This document shows, piece by piece, positions 41,054-49,666 of a stretch of 64,000 nucleotides of DNA. The DNA lies in contig CAVZCQ010000004.1 in assembly GCA_963773835.1 (NCBI GenBank), positions 310,001-374,000 on the forward strand. The letters run 5' to 3'. The first letter of the stretch is position 1, and every line of letters begins with the position of its first letter. The DNA is from JOPF136 sp963773835. GTDB lineage: Bacteria > Acidobacteriota > Terriglobia > Acidiferrales > UBA7541. The notes below the pieces were generated by a model, which saw nothing but the letters and a program-made list of their open reading frames with translations, was not told the origin of the DNA and ran no database searches. A program made the translations under genes and the position numbers.

Positions 41054-42556
41054 ATGGCCCCCATCACCGTCCTGACCGCGCCGGAACGCTGGAAACGCGA
41101 CACCATTCGGAAGGTGCCGTTCGCGCTGCCCTACGAGCCGTTCCCGAAGCAGCGGCAGTTCCACGAGTCCAACGCCAAATACCGGCTGTTCGGCGGGGCG
41201 GCCGGGCCGGGCAAAAGCATGGCACTGCTGATGGAAGCGGTGCATCAGGCCGACGACCACCCGGGCGCCAACACGCTCCTGATGCGTCGTACGTTTCCGG
41301 AGCTGGACAAATCGCTGCTGCTCTATTTCCGCCGCTATGTGCCGCGGGAACTCTACCGGAGCTACAACGAAGCGAAGCACCAGGTGACCTGGAACAACGG
41401 CTCGATCACCCAGTTCGGCTACTCGCGCAGCGAGCACGACATCTACCAGTACCAGGGCGCCGAATTTCTGTTCATCGGCGTGGACGAGCTGACGCAGTTC
41501 ACCCTGGGCCAATGGACGTTTCTCACCAGCCGCAACCGCTGTCCCGTCTCCGGCTCGTTCCCGTGCATGGCGGGGGCCACGAATCCCGGCGGCATCGGCC
41601 ACACCTGGGTCAAATCGCTGTGGATCGACCGGCGGGCCCCGCCCGGCTTCGAGCGGCCCGAAGATTTCGATGAGCGCGATTACGTCTACATCCCGGCGCT
41701 CATCGGCGACAATCCCGTCTACGCCAACGATGAAAACTATCGCCGGAGCCTGCTGGCGCTGCCGAGCCGGATGCGCCAGGCGTATCTGGAGGGCGATTGG
41801 AGCCTTTTCGCCGGGCAGTACTTCGACATTTTCAATGTTCACAACAATACGGCGCCGGCCCAGGATCTCGCTCGCGTATGCGCCACGCCCTGGCTGCCGC
41901 GCTGGATCTCGATCGACTGGGGCTTCGAGCATCCCGCCGCCGTGTACTGGCACGTTCAGGACGGTCCCGAAGATTCAGGACACACGTTCACCTATCGCGA
42001 ACTCGTCGCCCAACACATGAGCCCGCGCCTGCTGGCGCACGAAATCGTGGAACGCAGCCGGGGAGAAAAAATCGAGGCCGTGTTTCTGGGCCCGGACGCG
42101 TTCGCCCAGCGCACCGATGAAGCAACGATTGCGGACCAGTTGGGCGCCGTCTTCCTTGCGGCCTCCGGAGGTACCATTCCGCGCCCTGCTCCCGCCGACA
42201 ACGACCGCATCGGCGGCTGGATGCTGATGTACCAGCTTCTGGAATCGGGCCACTGGGTGATTTCGGACCATTGCAAGCAGTTGATCGAGTGCCTGCCGGG
42301 GCTGACCCGGGATGATCGCAACGTCGAAGACGTCGCAAAAGCCGAAGGCGACGATCCCGCCGACGCCGCGCGCTACGGCCTGAAGTCGCGACTGCGCCCG
42401 CGTATCCCGCCGCTCGAGACGCGCCTGGTGGAACGCATGCAGCAGGTGAAATCGGAGGATCCGACGATCCGCGCCCTTCAGGCCCGCCGGATTGAATCCG
42501 AGGAGCGCGGCCGTGGCCGGCCGATCTTTTTGAACCGCTTCTGGCGGCGCCGCTAA
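41054..42556 (+). CDS. terL: Phage terminase large subunit
   Basis: 500-residue packaging motor. ATPase domain: Walker A GGAAGPGKS (residues 47-55), Walker B FLFIGVDE (138-145), coupling motif GATNPGG (174-180). C-terminal RNase-H-like nuclease begins near WISIDWGFEHPAAVYW (first Asp about residue 287) with further acidic residues in VFLGPDAFAQRTDEA. It pumps DNA through the portal encoded downstream. No small terminase was recognised nearby. Apparently intact. Confidence 0.93.
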   Translation: MAPITVLTAPERWKRDTIRKVPFALPYEPFPKQRQFHESNAKYRLFGGAAGPGKSMALLMEAVHQADDHPGANTLLMRRTFPELDKSLLLYFRRYVPRELYRSYNEAKHQVTWNNGSITQFGYSRSEHDIYQYQGAEFLFIGVDELTQFTLGQWTFLTSRNRCPVSGSFPCMAGATNPGGIGHTWVKSLWIDRRAPPGFERPEDFDERDYVYIPALIGDNPVYANDENYRRSLLALPSRMRQAYLEGDWSLFAGQYFDIFNVHNNTAPAQDLARVCATPWLPRWISIDWGFEHPAAVYWHVQDGPEDSGHTFTYRELVAQHMSPRLLAHEIVERSRGEKIEAVFLGPDAFAQRTDEATIADQLGAVFLAASGGTIPRPAPADNDRIGGWMLMYQLLESGHWVISDHCKQLIECLPGLTRDDRNVEDVAKAEGDDPADAARYGLKSRLRPRIPPLETRLVERMQQVKSEDPTIRALQARRIESEERGRGRPIFLNRFWRRR

Positions 42557-42577
42557 GCGGCGCATGAGCACGCCCGT

Positions 42578-42605
42578 GTAGGGGCACGGCATGCCGTGCC
42601 CCTAC
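42578..42605. repeat. REP, 28-bp perfect palindrome
   Basis: gtaggggcacggca followed by its exact reverse complement. Identical copies at 50287, 51128 and 60382. Confidence 0.95.
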
Positions 42606-42625
42606 CATCGCCAACCTGCGCGCGC

Positions 42626-42928
42626 ATGACGTTTTACTGCACGGTTTGCCGCGGCGTGCTCCCCGAGGAGCGTGTGCGGCGGAAGTCGCCGTATTGCTCG
42701 GCGGAGTGCCGGGCGGTTTACCGGAAGGCGAGGCGGGACTGGCGGGCGACGAAGCATTGCCGCCTGTGCGGGAGACCTGCTCGCCCTTCGACTCGCAGAC
42801 TCGCTCCCTTCGGCTACGCTCAGGGCGGGCAGGGTCAGCATCCTGGCCGGAGGCTGAGAAGCCTCAGGAGAGGCTCGGAGAGGCGGGGAAGGCCCAAAGG
42901 GCAGGGTGCAGAAGATCGTCGAAATTAG
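42626..42928 (+). CDS. Zinc-finger-like small protein, possibly degenerate at 3' end
   Basis: 100 residues. The first half has CTVCRGVLPEERVRRKSPYC, SAECRAVYRKARRDWRATKHC and RLCGRPAR, with CxxC pairs fitting a zinc ribbon. From about residue 55 the sequence turns into repeat-like Arg/Gly-rich text (FGYAQGGQGQHPGRRLRSLRR) derived from a dispersed palindrome, so the native C-terminus may be lost. Confidence 0.5.
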   Translation: MTFYCTVCRGVLPEERVRRKSPYCSAECRAVYRKARRDWRATKHCRLCGRPARPSTRRLAPFGYAQGGQGQHPGRRLRSLRRGSERRGRPKGQGAEDRRN

Positions 42929-43083
42929 GGCTGTTGCCCCGGGGGCACAGGGGACGCCAGGGAAGCCTCGGGTCAGCCGTTGTCCGGCAAACGACGCCGG
43001 CCAACGCCGGGACCCGAGCTACAGGCTGCCACGGCCGCGGCGGCCGCCGATCCGCTCGCAGCATTTCCGTTTTTCGAGTTTCG

Positions 43084-43371
43084 ATGTTTGCTTCTATGCT
43101 CCGCAGCTTCTGGCATTGGCTGACCACCACGCGCTACACACGTCTGCTGGAAGAGCGCGTGGCGCGGCTGGAAACTGAAAACGCGCATTTGAGGAATGCG
43201 ATTTACGCGCGCGCGTGGATCGGGCCGGTTCCACTGGGGCCTGCGCCACCGGCCAATGGCGCCGGCGAGAGGCGTTCGCCCCAGCCGATCCGGCGGCCCA
43301 TCAGTTGGGCCCACGTGAAACAAAAACTCGAATCCGACGCCGCCAATCGCGCACAGGAAACCCCGAAGTAG
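43084..43371 (+). CDS. Coiled-coil phage-module protein, 95 residues
   Basis: MFASMLRSFWHWLTTTRYTR then LLEERVARLETENAHLRNAI, a short coiled coil, and a Pro-rich tail. Start at 43084 has no clear ribosome site. Its stop TAG belongs to a REP (GTAG at 43368). Function unknown. Confidence 0.45.
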   Translation: MFASMLRSFWHWLTTTRYTRLLEERVARLETENAHLRNAIYARAWIGPVPLGPAPPANGAGERRSPQPIRRPISWAHVKQKLESDAANRAQETPK

Positions 43372-43453
43372 CACAGACAATCCAGTCTGTGCAGCTCGAG
43401 CCCTGGCTCCGCCTAACCCTTGCAGCAGCAGGACAGACTAAAGTCTGTCCCAC
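43368..43453. repeat. REP pair (BIME)
   Basis: GTAG gcacagac-aatcca-gtctgtgc (43368-43392) and ggacagac-taaa-gtctgtcc-cac (43431-43453). Ends 12 bases before the next ATG. Confidence 0.92.
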
Positions 43454-43464
43454 AGGAGACCACC

Positions 43465-43761
43465 ATGCCTGAAATCGCAGGACGACATTACATGAACCCC
43501 GCCTACGGCCGCGCGATGGCGCAGCCGGACGGCGACGATGGTGACAGCGACGCCCAGGACGCCGCGCGCAATGGCAACCTGAAGCATGTCGCGATTCACA
43601 TCCAGAAGGATGGCGGCTTCTCCGTCCACGCGCACTACCAGCACGCGCGCGCCGGGCACCACACCGTGGAATCGAAACAAGCCTCGAGCCACGAAGCGGC
43701 CGAAGAAGTGAAGCGCCACCTCCGCGGGCATGAATCCCGGTGCGCCAGCAATCAGTCCTAG
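43465..43761 (+). CDS. Phage-module protein, 98 residues
   Basis: MPEIAGRHYMNPAYGRAMAQ, then DGDDGDSDAQDAARNGNLKH and a His-rich core VAIHIQKDGGFSVHAHYQHARAGHH. Ends with ASSHEAAEEVKRHLRGHE, likely helical. gacaccacc-type ribosome region weak. Not recognised. Confidence 0.5.
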   Translation: MPEIAGRHYMNPAYGRAMAQPDGDDGDSDAQDAARNGNLKHVAIHIQKDGGFSVHAHYQHARAGHHTVESKQASSHEAAEEVKRHLRGHESRCASNQS

Positions 43762-43791
43762 GAAGTACGCCGGCCATCGGCGGGCCAATTT

Positions 43792-43864
43792 GTAGGGGCG
43801 GACCCACGTGTCCGCCCTCTGTGTAACGAGCAAAGGCGGGCGGCCACACAGGTCCGCCCCTACC
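43792..43864. repeat. Long REP hairpin pair
   Basis: GTAGGGGCGGACC / acgtgtccgccctc and ggcgggcgg-ccacacag-gtccgcccctac; can also fold end to end. Abuts the portal start. Confidence 0.9.
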
Positions 43865-43865
43865 A

Positions 43866-46412
43866 GTGAGCGCCGTGCCAAAAACGACTCCAATGAGCGA
43901 TCCCGCATTCCCGACCGGGGAGACTGAAGGCCGGCGAGACCCGCCAGAATTCGGCGGGCAGGCTGCCGGCGCTACCCCCATGCCACCCTACGGCCCAAAC
44001 AACGAGACGCTACCGGACAACCTGCAAAACGCGCTGAAGGGCCTGGTGGACGAGCTGGCGCGAGAAAACATCTACGCCCGGCGCCAGGAAATCCGCAAAG
44101 TGCGCCAGGCGCGCCTGTTCTGGAAAGGGAAGCAGTACATCTGGTGGAGCGAACGCGACCAGGCGTTCCACACCCCGTTCGACACATCATGGACGCAGTC
44201 GTCGGACGCGGGCGACGACATGCCTCGCTACCAGTATGTGACCAACATTTACCAGCCGTTCGGCCTGTCGCTGATGGCCGCGCTTTCGCAATCCGTCCCG
44301 CAGACGCGCCTGTTCCCAGAATCGCCCAGCGACGAACGCGACATCACCATGGCGCGCGCGGGCACGAAGGTGATCGAATTCCTGGAGCGGTCAAACGACG
44401 CGCGCGGCCTGCTGCAGGACACCGCGTTCTACCTCTACACCGACGGAAAAGTGGGCGGATACGTTCGCTACGTGGTGGATGGGCAGCGGTTCGGCCATTC
44501 GGTGCAGGATGTGTTTGCGCCCGCTGACGTCGTGGTGACCCCGGCGAAAGCCGTGTGTCCCGAGTGCGGGTGGGAAGGGGATTTGGTAGCGCCGGCTGGA
44601 AGCCGGCGATTTTCCCAACCGCCGTCGTCGGGTGCGGATGGGGCTTCCCCGTCAGCGGGGAGCGTAGGATCGGCAGAGGAAACGGAAGGGGACGCGGCTT
44701 CGGCATCGAGAAATCGCCGGCTGGAAGCCGGCGCTACCATCGAATGCCCACAGTGCGGCGCGGCGCTGGCCGATGCCGACATCACGCCGGCGGAAACCGT
44801 TCGGGTGCCGCGCCGCGTGGGCGTGGAACGCGTGCCCAACGGGCAGGAAGTGATTTCCATCGTCGGCGCACTGGAGCTGAAAACACCGCTGTGGGCGCGC
44901 GAACAGTTTGAATTCCCGTATCTCATCTGGGGCATCGAGGCGCACATTTCGAAACTGAAGGCCGCCTACCCGCACGTGGCGGAAAGGATCACGCCCGGCG
45001 GCCTGGGCGGCGACCAGGAATACGAGCGCATCGCTCGGCTGACGGTGGCGCAGGGCTCGACGATGATCGAGCAGACCGGCGACGTGCTGGCCAACCTGGT
45101 GACTTTCCAACGCGCCTGGCTGCGCCCTTGGGCGTTTTACGCCATTGACGACACCGAAACGCGCGCACAGCTCCTGGCGCTTTTTCCCGACGGCTGCTAC
45201 GTGGCTTTCGCTGGCGAGACCTACTGCGAGAGCCGCAACGAAAGCATGGACGACCACTGGCGCGTCCTGCACGCCATGCCCGGCGACGGCCAGGACCGTC
45301 CCGCGCTCGGCGAATCGCTCATCTCCGTGCAGGAGCGGTTGAACGATCTGGCCAACATCGCCATCGAGACGTACGAGTACGGAATTCCTTCCACGTTCGT
45401 GGACGCGGAAATCATCGACCTGGAAGCGCTCGAAGAGCAGACCAACGCGCCGGGAGCGATGTATCCGGTGCATCCGCGGCCGGGCCAGCCCGTTGGCGCA
45501 GGTTTCTACGCCACGCCGCAGGCCGCGCTTTCCCCGGACATGCTGCGGCACATGGCCGACCTGTTCGGCCCCATCTCGCAATTCCTGACCGGAGCATTTC
45601 CCGCGCTCTTCGGCGGGGAGATGGAAAATCAGAAGACGGCGAGCGGCTACGCGCTGGCGCGCGACCAGGCCATGGGCCGCCTCGGGCTGCCGTGGGGACG
45701 CATCCGCCGCTTCTATTCCGACCTGATGCTGCTCGCGCTCGAATGTTTCCGCCGCAACCGCGTGGAGGATATGCAGCTTCCGGTGGTCAGCTCGTCGGGC
45801 GACTGGTCCGCGGAGACGATTCACCTGGCGGATCTGGCCGGGCGCGTGCGCGTGTATCCCGAGGCTGACGAAAATTTCCCGGTGTCGTGGACGCAGCAGC
45901 GCCAGTCGCTCTTCCAGCTCCTGGGGCTGATGGGTAACGACCCCACTTTCAAACAGGCCATGATGGACCCGGAAAACATGGCCGTGCTGAAACGCCTGGT
46001 GGGCCTGGACGATCTCGCGCTGCCGGGCGACGAAGCTCGCGTCAAACAGTTCCGCGAAATCGAACGCCTGCTCGTCGAGCCGCCACAGATCTTCACCGAT
46101 TCGCTCACCGGAGCGCTGCGCATCGAACCGTCCATACGGCCGGATGTGTTTGCCGACGACCACTCGGCGGAGCTGGCAACGTGCCGGCGGTGGATGTCGT
46201 CCGACGACGGCCAGCGCGCGAAGCTGGCTAACCCGCAGGGGTTCGCCAATGTGCGCGCGCACGCCATGGCGCATTACAGGGCGCTCGCCGCGCAGGCAGC
46301 AGGTGCCTCGCCGCTCCCGCCGCCAATTCCGATCGCGCCGCCCGCTTCGCACGCTGCGCCTCCGCCGCAGGCTGGCCCAACACCCGCCCCCGGCGGCGAG
46401 GACAACGGGTAG
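43866..46412 (+). CDS. Phage portal protein with REP-split zinc ribbon
   Basis: 848 residues. Portal character comes from RYQYVTNIYQPFGLSLMAALSQ, RALLQDTAFYLYTDGKVG-type helix region, QERLNDLANIAIETYEYGIPSTF, PISQFLTGAFPALFGG and the long crown/wing helices, and from position between terminase and scaffold/capsid genes. It forms the dodecameric DNA gate. It includes a zinc ribbon, C231PEC and C294PQC, whose two halves are separated by an in-frame REP pair (44586-44737, residues about 241-291). GTG start at 43866; ATG at 43893 is an alternative. TAG stop lies in a REP. Confidence 0.82.
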   Translation: MSAVPKTTPMSDPAFPTGETEGRRDPPEFGGQAAGATPMPPYGPNNETLPDNLQNALKGLVDELARENIYARRQEIRKVRQARLFWKGKQYIWWSERDQAFHTPFDTSWTQSSDAGDDMPRYQYVTNIYQPFGLSLMAALSQSVPQTRLFPESPSDERDITMARAGTKVIEFLERSNDARGLLQDTAFYLYTDGKVGGYVRYVVDGQRFGHSVQDVFAPADVVVTPAKAVCPECGWEGDLVAPAGSRRFSQPPSSGADGASPSAGSVGSAEETEGDAASASRNRRLEAGATIECPQCGAALADADITPAETVRVPRRVGVERVPNGQEVISIVGALELKTPLWAREQFEFPYLIWGIEAHISKLKAAYPHVAERITPGGLGGDQEYERIARLTVAQGSTMIEQTGDVLANLVTFQRAWLRPWAFYAIDDTETRAQLLALFPDGCYVAFAGETYCESRNESMDDHWRVLHAMPGDGQDRPALGESLISVQERLNDLANIAIETYEYGIPSTFVDAEIIDLEALEEQTNAPGAMYPVHPRPGQPVGAGFYATPQAALSPDMLRHMADLFGPISQFLTGAFPALFGGEMENQKTASGYALARDQAMGRLGLPWGRIRRFYSDLMLLALECFRRNRVEDMQLPVVSSSGDWSAETIHLADLAGRVRVYPEADENFPVSWTQQRQSLFQLLGLMGNDPTFKQAMMDPENMAVLKRLVGLDDLALPGDEARVKQFREIERLLVEPPQIFTDSLTGALRIEPSIRPDVFADDHSAELATCRRWMSSDDGQRAKLANPQGFANVRAHAMAHYRALAAQAAGASPLPPPIPIAPPASHAAPPPQAGPTPAPGGEDNG
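44586..44737. repeat. Inverted REP pair inside portal gene
   Basis: GTAG cgccggct-gga-agccggcg (44586-44608) and cgccggct-gga-agccggcg-CTAC (44715-44737), facing each other, with about 105 bases between. Frame stays open. Confidence 0.92.
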
Positions 46413-46451
46413 CCACGGTCAGTGCTCCCGAACATTCGGGACTGACCGTGG
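46409..46451 (+). repeat. Composite REP hairpin at portal stop
   Basis: GTAG, outer stem ccacggtcag / ctgaccgtgg, inner stem cccgaa-cat-ttcggg. Followed by gcttttct, so it may also terminate transcription. Confidence 0.88.
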
Positions 46452-46483
46452 GCTTTTCTGCTGCCACCGAGTTGGACGCTGCA

Positions 46484-46560
46484 GTAGCACAGGCAATCGT
46501 GCCTGTGCCGGTGGTTGGTCAACCGGGCGCGATCCGCACAGACAGGATTGTCTGTGCTAC
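46484..46560. repeat. REP pair (BIME)
   Basis: GTAG gcacaggca-atcg-tgcctgtgc (46484-46508) and gcacagaca-ggat-tgtctgtgc-CTAC (46536-46560). Confidence 0.93.
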
Positions 46561-46636
46561 CGAGTTGGGCCCGTCGCGGGTGGGGTGGAGGGAATGAGGG
46601 ATAGGTAGCCGCTAGCAGCGGCGGGCCCAGATAGTT

Positions 46637-46711
46637 GTAGGGGCGCTGCTTGCTGCGCCCTCCAATGTGAAACGACTTTCCCTGCAGGGGCACGGCATGC
46701 CGTGCCCCTAC
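46637..46711. repeat. REP pair (BIME)
   Basis: GTAGGGGCGCtgcttgctGCGCCCtcc (46637-46663) and the aggggcacggca palindrome ending CTAC (46686-46711). Confidence 0.88.
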
Positions 46712-46748
46712 GAACCCAACCGTGCGATAGAAGCGAGGAATCAACGAC

Positions 46749-48086
46749 ATGGCCACGCAAACCGTCACCATCTCCCGCGCGCCGTCGAACGGCAACTCAC
46801 AATCGAGCGGTCTGCCGGCCGCGCCCGGCGCGATTGATTATTCGATGACCGATCTCGATCTCCTCGAAACTCCCGACGCACCGGCAGATGAAGCGGCACG
46901 CGAAGGGGACGCCGCAGAGAAGGGAACTGACGAATCCGCGGCGGAAAGTAAGGATGCGGCCGGCACCCAATCGCATGAGGAAAACGCGCCCGGGCTGAAA
47001 GCCCCTGCCACCTCGGAATTCGAGCGCGCTTTCGAGCTGCCCGATATCGGCCCGAAACTGCGCGAAATCTGCGAGCGCGAGACGCAGTACCAGCAACTGT
47101 TTCCCACTGTAGCCGATGCGCGCGCCGTCCGCGAGATTTTCGCAGACGCCGGGGCCGCTCGCTCTGCTGCCGCAGCTCAGGCCGATCTCGCGCGCCTGGA
47201 TCGTATGGTGGAATCCCGCGACCCCCGCGCTCATGCCGAACTCCTCTCCGGCCTCCAGCGCCTCTCGCCGCAGGCGTTTCGCGATCTCGCGCTCACGTTC
47301 GGCGAGCGGCTGGCGGAGCTGGACCCGGAAGCGCACCAGCAGGTGTCTGCCGCGATGGCGGCGCAGGCTCTGGCCGGCCACCGCTGGCCGGAGCATGTGG
47401 CGCTGCTCTCGCGCGCCGTGGAGCAGCAGGACTGGCCGGCCGTCAAATTCCTGGCCGCGACGTTGTCCTCCAACCTCGCGCACGTAACGCCGGACGCAAT
47501 CCGCTCTGCCGTAGGGGCATCCCGCAGCAGCGGGACCGTGCCCCTACGTACCCCGACCACGACGGAGACGCCGAATGCCGGCGCGGTCCAGACTGCCGCC
47601 GGACAGTTACTTCAGTCCGTGAACGCGGAAGTCGAACAGGCCGTCCAGCAATCCGTGGCGCGCAAAGTCGAGGAGTTGCTTCCCGACGCGCCGGAGGGCG
47701 CGCGCCAGAAAATCTCCGGTGAAATCTTCCGCGAGCTGGACCAGACGCTGCGGCAGGATCCGGAACTGCTCGACCAGGTTCGCGAATCCATCCGCGGCGC
47801 GCTTCGCTCAGGGCCGCAATCCGACCCGCACAGGGGGACCGCGGAACGCGTGGCCCAGCTCATTGCCGGGCGCGCCCGCGCCGCGCTGCCCGGAGTGGCG
47901 AAACGCGTCGTGGCCGACTGGAGCGAGACGGTTCTGCGCTCCACCCAGGCCCGCCGCTCGCGACAGTCTGAATCCGCCAGCCGTGTGGAAGTGGGCCGCG
48001 GCGGCGCGCCCGGTCCCGTCCCATTGCGCCCGCGCGGTGTGGACTACGCGCGAATGAGCGACGCTGAAATCCTGAACATGGATTAG
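46749..48086 (+). CDS. Scaffold-like phage protein
   Basis: 445 residues, rich in Ala, Glu and helices, lacking Cys; placed between portal and capsid where scaffolding proteins lie. N-terminus acidic and disordered (PADEAAREGDAAEKGTDESA), centre helical (AARSAAAAQADLARLDRMVE, QQVSAAMAAQALAGHRWPEH), C-terminus basic (STQARRSRQSESASRVEVG) as needed to bind coat protein. A REP at 47511-47547 is read in frame as VGASRSSGTVPLR. Stop TAG touches the next GTGG REP. Confidence 0.68.
   Translation: MATQTVTISRAPSNGNSQSSGLPAAPGAIDYSMTDLDLLETPDAPADEAAREGDAAEKGTDESAAESKDAAGTQSHEENAPGLKAPATSEFERAFELPDIGPKLREICERETQYQQLFPTVADARAVREIFADAGAARSAAAAQADLARLDRMVESRDPRAHAELLSGLQRLSPQAFRDLALTFGERLAELDPEAHQQVSAAMAAQALAGHRWPEHVALLSRAVEQQDWPAVKFLAATLSSNLAHVTPDAIRSAVGASRSSGTVPLRTPTTTETPNAGAVQTAAGQLLQSVNAEVEQAVQQSVARKVEELLPDAPEGARQKISGEIFRELDQTLRQDPELLDQVRESIRGALRSGPQSDPHRGTAERVAQLIAGRARAALPGVAKRVVADWSETVLRSTQARRSRQSESASRVEVGRGGAPGPVPLRPRGVDYARMSDAEILNMD
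47511..47547. repeat. REP inside scaffold-like gene
   Basis: GTAGGGGCAtcccgc-agca-gcgggaccgTGCCCCTAC, 37 bp, symmetric ends. Confidence 0.92.
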
Positions 48087-48122
48087 TGGGACAGCCTCCC
48101 GAAGCTTCGGGACTGGCTGTGC
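48086..48122 (+). repeat. Composite REP hairpin after scaffold-like gene
   Basis: GTGG, outer stem gacagcc / ggctgtgc, inner tcccgaagcttcggga. A related palindrome with CTAC end follows at 48168-48197. Confidence 0.85.
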
Positions 48123-48222
48123 GCGTCGCGGGGCGCCTCAGTTCTTTTTTGTCTTCAGACCCCAAAGGCCGGACCCGAAGCATCGGGACCGGCGCTACCA
48201 CAAATTCACGGAGGAAACACGA

Positions 48223-49485
48223 ATGCCATCACTCGCCAATGCGCAGAGCGTCGCTCTGCAACTCGAAAAGGTCCGTCCCAAAGTGCCCGTCCTGTTTGAG
48301 CGCGACGACATCCTGCTCACGCTCATCCAGAAACGCGGCGACGTCGAAAAGGTCTCCAGCCGTTCGATGCGCGTCCCTCTCCAAATCCGTCCGGGAGGCA
48401 AAGCCTCGCAGCACACCATGGACGGCGACGATCTCGGGCTGGGCAGCGGGTCCGTCTACGACGTGGCCACGCTCACGCCCGTCTTTCAAACCTTTGCCGT
48501 GCAGATCAACAAACTGGTGGAATACGCGACCACCGGAAACGAACGCGCCGTGGAAAACGCCACGAAGCGCGAAGTGGCCAGCGGGATGAAGCAGTTCCGC
48601 TGGTTTCTCGACACGCTGCTGCAGACCAACGGCAACGGCGTAATCGGCAGCGTGGCCAGTTTCGCCTCCACCACCTGGACGCTCGCCACGCCTCCGGGCG
48701 CTCAGCTCTTCTATTACAACCAGGACGTGCAGGTGTACGACTCCACGCTCACCACCAACCGCGGCATCGCCACCATCCAGTCCGTCGATCCGCTCAATAA
48801 AACGATCACGGTCAATGCCAATCCCGGCGGCCTGACCAACGGCGACCTCATCGTGCCCAACGGCCTGTCCGGCGCGCAGCCCATCAGCGTGTTCGGGGTC
48901 AAATATCACCACATCGACTCCACCTCCGGCACCTGGCTCGGCCTCTCCCGCGCGACCTACCCCGAAGCGCTGCGCACGCCGCACTTCGCCGCGGGCAACG
49001 CCGCGCTCGTCCCCGCCAACGTGCGCCTGGCCGTCAACAAAATGCGCAAAGTGCTGGGCACCGACGTGCTCTCCCGCGAGAAGCTGATCGCCTACATGTC
49101 TCCCGAGCAGGAGCACGCCTGGGAGCAGCTCGGCGTCACGATTTCCGAAATCGTGCGCAACCAGGTGCCCGCCGAGGCCGGGATGCCCGACCTGCTCTTC
49201 AACCAGCAGGCCGACAAACGCATGGCCGGCGTTCCCATCAAAACCAGCATCCACGCGGATCCCACCCGCATCGACTTCATCGCTCTGGCCCGCTGGGGCC
49301 GCGCGGTAATGAAGGAAATCGATTTCTACGAAATCGGCGGCCAGACCGTTTTTCCGGTGTACGGCGCCTCCGGCGGTCTCGCCTCGTCCTATCTCTTCTA
49401 TTTCACCACCGGCTTCCAGATCTGGATGGACGGGCCCCGCTACGGGGCCTACATCGACGGTCTGGCAGTTCCGAGCGGCTACTGA
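48223..49485 (+). CDS. Major capsid protein
   Basis: 420 residues, long and beta-rich, in the canonical place after the scaffold gene, with a strong cacggagg ribosome site. Segments such as RDDILLTLIQKRGDVEKVSS, VQINKLVEYATTGNERAVEN, EHAWEQLGVTISEIVRNQVP and AEAGMPDLLFNQQADKRMAG fit an HK97-fold coat protein of the P22/podovirus type, with an Ig-like insertion around residues 150-230 (QVYDSTLTTNRGIATIQSVD). It assembles the head shell. Confidence 0.82.
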   Translation: MPSLANAQSVALQLEKVRPKVPVLFERDDILLTLIQKRGDVEKVSSRSMRVPLQIRPGGKASQHTMDGDDLGLGSGSVYDVATLTPVFQTFAVQINKLVEYATTGNERAVENATKREVASGMKQFRWFLDTLLQTNGNGVIGSVASFASTTWTLATPPGAQLFYYNQDVQVYDSTLTTNRGIATIQSVDPLNKTITVNANPGGLTNGDLIVPNGLSGAQPISVFGVKYHHIDSTSGTWLGLSRATYPEALRTPHFAAGNAALVPANVRLAVNKMRKVLGTDVLSREKLIAYMSPEQEHAWEQLGVTISEIVRNQVPAEAGMPDLLFNQQADKRMAGVPIKTSIHADPTRIDFIALARWGRAVMKEIDFYEIGGQTVFPVYGASGGLASSYLFYFTTGFQIWMDGPRYGAYIDGLAVPSGY

Positions 49486-49578
49486 GAATCCCCCACCGGA
49501 TGACTCAGCACCGCGGGGTGGTGAGACAACGCTGGCGCGTTCGTGGGGGTGCATGCACCCCCACGGCGCCCTGGCGCA

Positions 49579-49662
49579 GTGGGACAGGCATTCTTGCCTG
49601 TCCTCTTCTCCGTGGTCCAGCCGTCTAGCCCCGAAGCGGACAGGCAGGAATGCCTGTTCCAC
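49579..49662. repeat. REP pair (BIME)
   Basis: GTGG ggacaggc-attctt-gcctgtcc and ggacaggc-aggaat-gcctgttcc-ac. Ends four bases before the next ATG, leaving no ribosome site. Confidence 0.92.
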
Positions 49663-49666
49663 TCTC

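Larger units (their letters stand above)
46413..46748. other. Gap filled with REP hairpins
   Basis: No gene. After the composite hairpin it holds the pairs at 46484-46560 and 46637-46711, then a gagg ribosome site for the scaffold-like gene. Confidence 0.8.

Noticed and set aside
42646..43083. Upstream extension of the coiled-coil gene (43084)
   Set aside because: The translated sequence is repeat-derived and Arg/Gly-rich; the real start is more likely 43084.
43308..43323. parS-like sequence (ccCACGTGAAACA)
   Set aside because: Only the right half matches the parS consensus and it lies inside a coding region far from parAB; chance is likely.
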